Shown: positions 62,403-64,000 of the stretch, piece after piece
Layout of the letters: the number at the start of each line of letters is the position of its first letter
Numbering within the stretch: position 1 is the stretch's first letter
Source: Myxococcales bacterium
GTDB taxonomy: Bacteria; Myxococcota_A; UBA9160; UBA4427
DNA: 64,000 bases
NCBI GenBank assembly: GCA_014240165.1
Contig: JAAZXM010000004.1
Span: 62,001 to 126,000 of the forward strand
Reading direction: 5' to 3'
Position numbers and translations under genes: made by a program
The notes under the pieces: model-generated
What the model was told of the DNA's origin: nothing
Databases searched by the model: none
Seen by the model: the letters and a program-made list of their open reading frames with translations, nothing else

Positions 62403-64000
62403 GTGACCCCGAGCGTCCCTTCGGCGGAAGCGTTCGGAGCGCTTTTTGATGCGGGCTGGTACCTGGCCCGTTATCCGGGGGCCCGGGCCTCGGCGCGCGG
62501 CCCCCTGGCCCACTACCTGGCCGCGGGTGACGCCGCGGGCTGCGCGCCCCATCCCCTCTTCGACCCCGCCCGCTATTCCGAGCAGTACCCGGAGATCCCG
62601 AAATCCGGGGGCGCCCGGCTGCTGCACTATATCGAGGAGGGCGAGCGCGAAGGCGCGGCCCCCCATCCCCTCTTTGACCCGGGCTTCTATCGCGAACGCA
62701 ACCCCGACCTGCAGGCGCTGGAGGGGCCCCTGCTGGCCCATTTTTGCCAGTACGGGGCTGAGGAAGAGCGATGGCCAAACCCGCTCTTCGACATGGAGTT
62801 CTACTGCGCCCAACTCGGCCCCCATGCGGCGGAGGCCAACCCCCTTGTTCACTACATCGAGCAGGGCGATGGGGAGGGCCTCGCGCCGCACGCCTTATTC
62901 GACCCTGGGTATTACGCATCGCCGCAGCCCGAACTTCCAGAAGAAGGAGGCGCCCGGCTCGCCCACTACTTGCGGGAGGGAGGCCGGGAAGGAGCGAATC
63001 CGCACCCGCTTTTTTGCTCGGATTTCTACCGGGGCCAGCGCGCGCCGGGGAGCCAAAGCGCCGTTCCCGCCCTCGCCCACTACCTCGCCGAAGGGGAGGG
63101 ACTCGGGCTTGCGCCCAATCCCCTCTTCGACCCCGCGTTCTACCTGGAGGCCAACCCCGATCTTGCCGGCATCGACAGCCTGCTCGGCCATTACGTGTGT
63201 TTCGGCGCGGGTGAGGGGAGGGCACCCAACGCGCTCTTTGCACCCGAGTTCTACGCCGAGCAGGTGCGCGGTCGGTCGGTTGCTCGCGGAGAGTTGCTGG
63301 CCCACTACCTCGAGATCGGAGAGGCGGAGGGCTTACGGCCGCATCCGCTCTTCGATCCCGTTCATTGTGCCGGGCAGGGTGGTGGGATCGCTTCCGATTC
63401 GGGGTCGATCCTGGGTGACTATCTTCTTCATGGGGGCGAGCCCGGCAACGATCCCCACCCCCTCTTCGATTCGGCGTACTACGCCGAACAGCTCTCGGGG
63501 CCGCTGACCGCCGAGGGAACCCTGCTCGGCCACTACCTCGAAACAGGCGAAGAGCAGGGCCTGAAACCCAACCCCCTATTCGATCCCGACCACTATGCCG
63601 AGCAGAGCGGAAATTCGGCGCCGAATCTCCTCGCCCACTACGTGGCGATCGGGGGACGCGCGGGGCTCTCGCCCTCTGGCCTCTTCGATTCGTCCTGGGT
63701 ATTGACCCAGATGCCCCTGGCGAAGGAACGCCGCATGAGCCCACTCGAATTCTATTTTCGATTCGACGGCGAACTCGAGGAAGGCCCGCATCCCCTTTTC
63801 TTGGCTTCGTGGTACGGAAGGGAGCATCCCGAGGTTGCGGAGTCCGGGCTGGACCCGCTCTCACATTTCATGGAGATCGGCGCTGGCAAGGGATACGACC
63901 CGCACCCCTTATTTGATTCCCGTTGGTATCGGGACGCCTACGCGGGCTATTTCGTCGAAGAGATGCCCGCAGTATTTCACTACCTCCGCTCGGGAGAAGC
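62403..64000 (+). CDS. Large tandem-repeat protein, 3' partial (polysaccharide-related repeat type)
   Basis: An uninterrupted frame of 532 codons runs from a GTG at 62403 (first start after an in-frame TGA at 62349) to the right edge. It is made of about fourteen tandem units of 35-38 residues with the consensus PhPLFDPxfYxxQxPx(8-12)LLaHYLexGexEGlx. Examples are PHPLFDPARYSEQYPEIPKS, PHPLFDPGFYRERNPDLQAL and PNPLFDPAFYLEANPDLAGI. Such units are known to me from the N-terminal parts of large polysaccharide-related proteins such as glycosyltransferases and rhamnan-synthesis-like proteins. No signal peptide or enzyme domain is visible in the part seen; the C-terminus lies outside. The ribosome site is weak, so the exact start is uncertain, but the repeat pattern makes the frame certain. 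Confidence 0.85.
   Translation, partial: MTPSVPSAEAFGALFDAGWYLARYPGARASARGPLAHYLAAGDAAGCAPHPLFDPARYSEQYPEIPKSGGARLLHYIEEGEREGAAPHPLFDPGFYRERNPDLQALEGPLLAHFCQYGAEEERWPNPLFDMEFYCAQLGPHAAEANPLVHYIEQGDGEGLAPHALFDPGYYASPQPELPEEGGARLAHYLREGGREGANPHPLFCSDFYRGQRAPGSQSAVPALAHYLAEGEGLGLAPNPLFDPAFYLEANPDLAGIDSLLGHYVCFGAGEGRAPNALFAPEFYAEQVRGRSVARGELLAHYLEIGEAEGLRPHPLFDPVHCAGQGGGIASDSGSILGDYLLHGGEPGNDPHPLFDSAYYAEQLSGPLTAEGTLLGHYLETGEEQGLKPNPLFDPDHYAEQSGNSAPNLLAHYVAIGGRAGLSPSGLFDSSWVLTQMPLAKERRMSPLEFYFRFDGELEEGPHPLFLASWYGREHPEVAESGLDPLSHFMEIGAGKGYDPHPLFDSRWYRDAYAGYFVEEMPAVFHYLRSGE
62436..64000 (+). repeat. About fourteen tandem protein-level repeats of about 114 nt
   Basis: The DNA encodes recurrent 35-38-residue units, each with a LFD-x3-Y half and an AHYLexGexEG half. 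The DNA itself is diverged (codons differ between units), so this is an old protein-level array rather than a recent DNA duplication. Units 8 and 11 are the most degenerate (PVHCAGQ and SSWVLTQ in place of xxfYxxQ). Confidence 0.8.

Noticed and set aside
62194-63864. Long Arg/Gly/Pro-rich open frames on the minus strand over the repeat protein.
   Set aside because: They are antisense frames held open by high GC; the opposite frame gives a coherent repeat family and these have no family features.
1-64000. CRISPR arrays, insertion sequences, prophage or integron signatures.
   Set aside because: No regularly spaced direct repeats, transposase or integrase motifs, or paired terminal inverted repeats were seen; gene order looks like stable chromosome.

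Overview
The window is GC-rich, densely coded, Gram-negative chromosomal DNA. Several features suggest an uncultured deltaproteobacterial-grade lineage, such as Myxococcota, Binatota or relatives: a TonB-dependent receptor, lipoproteins with lipoboxes, an exosortase/PEP-CTERM system, and many SnoaL-like, phytanoyl-CoA dioxygenase, SDR and OYE-type catabolic genes. This placement is an inference from gene content; no rRNA, tRNA or marker gene is present to prove it.

Layout. 0-8.6 kb: end of a biotin-dependent carboxylase subunit, an AtuA-family protein and a TetR regulator (resembling an acyclic-terpene/isoprenoid catabolic locus), facing an operon of two OYE-type reductases with a SnoaL-like protein between them, then an SDR and a second SnoaL-like gene. 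8.8-15.3 kb: a secreted protein of unknown function, a type-B carboxylesterase lipoprotein, an ethanolamine-type permease, a DUF3313-like lipoprotein and a cyclophilin. 15.3-24.4 kb: a PEP-CTERM/P-domain surface protein followed after 12 nt by a TonB-dependent receptor, then a DUF4097-like secreted protein and a DUF5916-like outer-membrane protein. 24.4-33 kb: an apparent selenoprotein (redoxin with an in-frame UGA, fused to an nDsbD-like domain), an SRPBCC protein, enoyl-CoA hydratase, TauD dioxygenase, two SDRs, a DUF420 protein and a large lipoprotein. 33-42 kb: an ABC-F ATPase, a PhyH dioxygenase, small hypothetical proteins, GST, YqeC (selenium-dependent hydroxylase accessory), a VOC protein, a molybdopterin oxidoreductase and a PNPOx-fold protein. 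42-48.5 kb: two alkylsulfatase-like metallo-beta-lactamase proteins flanking an RND/MMPL exporter. 48.5-53 kb: glycosyltransferase-like protein, MiaE, alkaline phosphatase and a DUF1295 protein. 53-58.4 kb: PhyH dioxygenase, acetoacetate decarboxylase-family protein, and an SDR-sulfotransferase-hypothetical operon with overlapping genes. 58.5-64 kb: a membrane-anchored PPE[IV]-repeat protein, an exosortase fused to EpsI, an FG-GAP secreted protein with a clear intrinsic terminator, and a large open reading frame made of about fourteen 38-residue repeats that runs off the right edge.

How it fits together. Most genes look like peripheral lipid, isoprenoid or steroid-type catabolism (OYE reductases, SDRs, enoyl-CoA hydratase, Fe(II)/2OG dioxygenases, sulfotransferase, alkylsulfatases) plus envelope biogenesis. 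The most unusual element is the UGA-containing redoxin at 24397-25617. Its UGA falls exactly where the first redox cysteine of a W-C-P-P-C motif is expected. It is followed by a perfect 8-bp hairpin with a GGU loop at the spacing expected of a bacterial SECIS. YqeC at 38.2 kb independently suggests that the organism uses selenium. The second notable element is the repeat protein at 62403-64000, next to the exosortase region.
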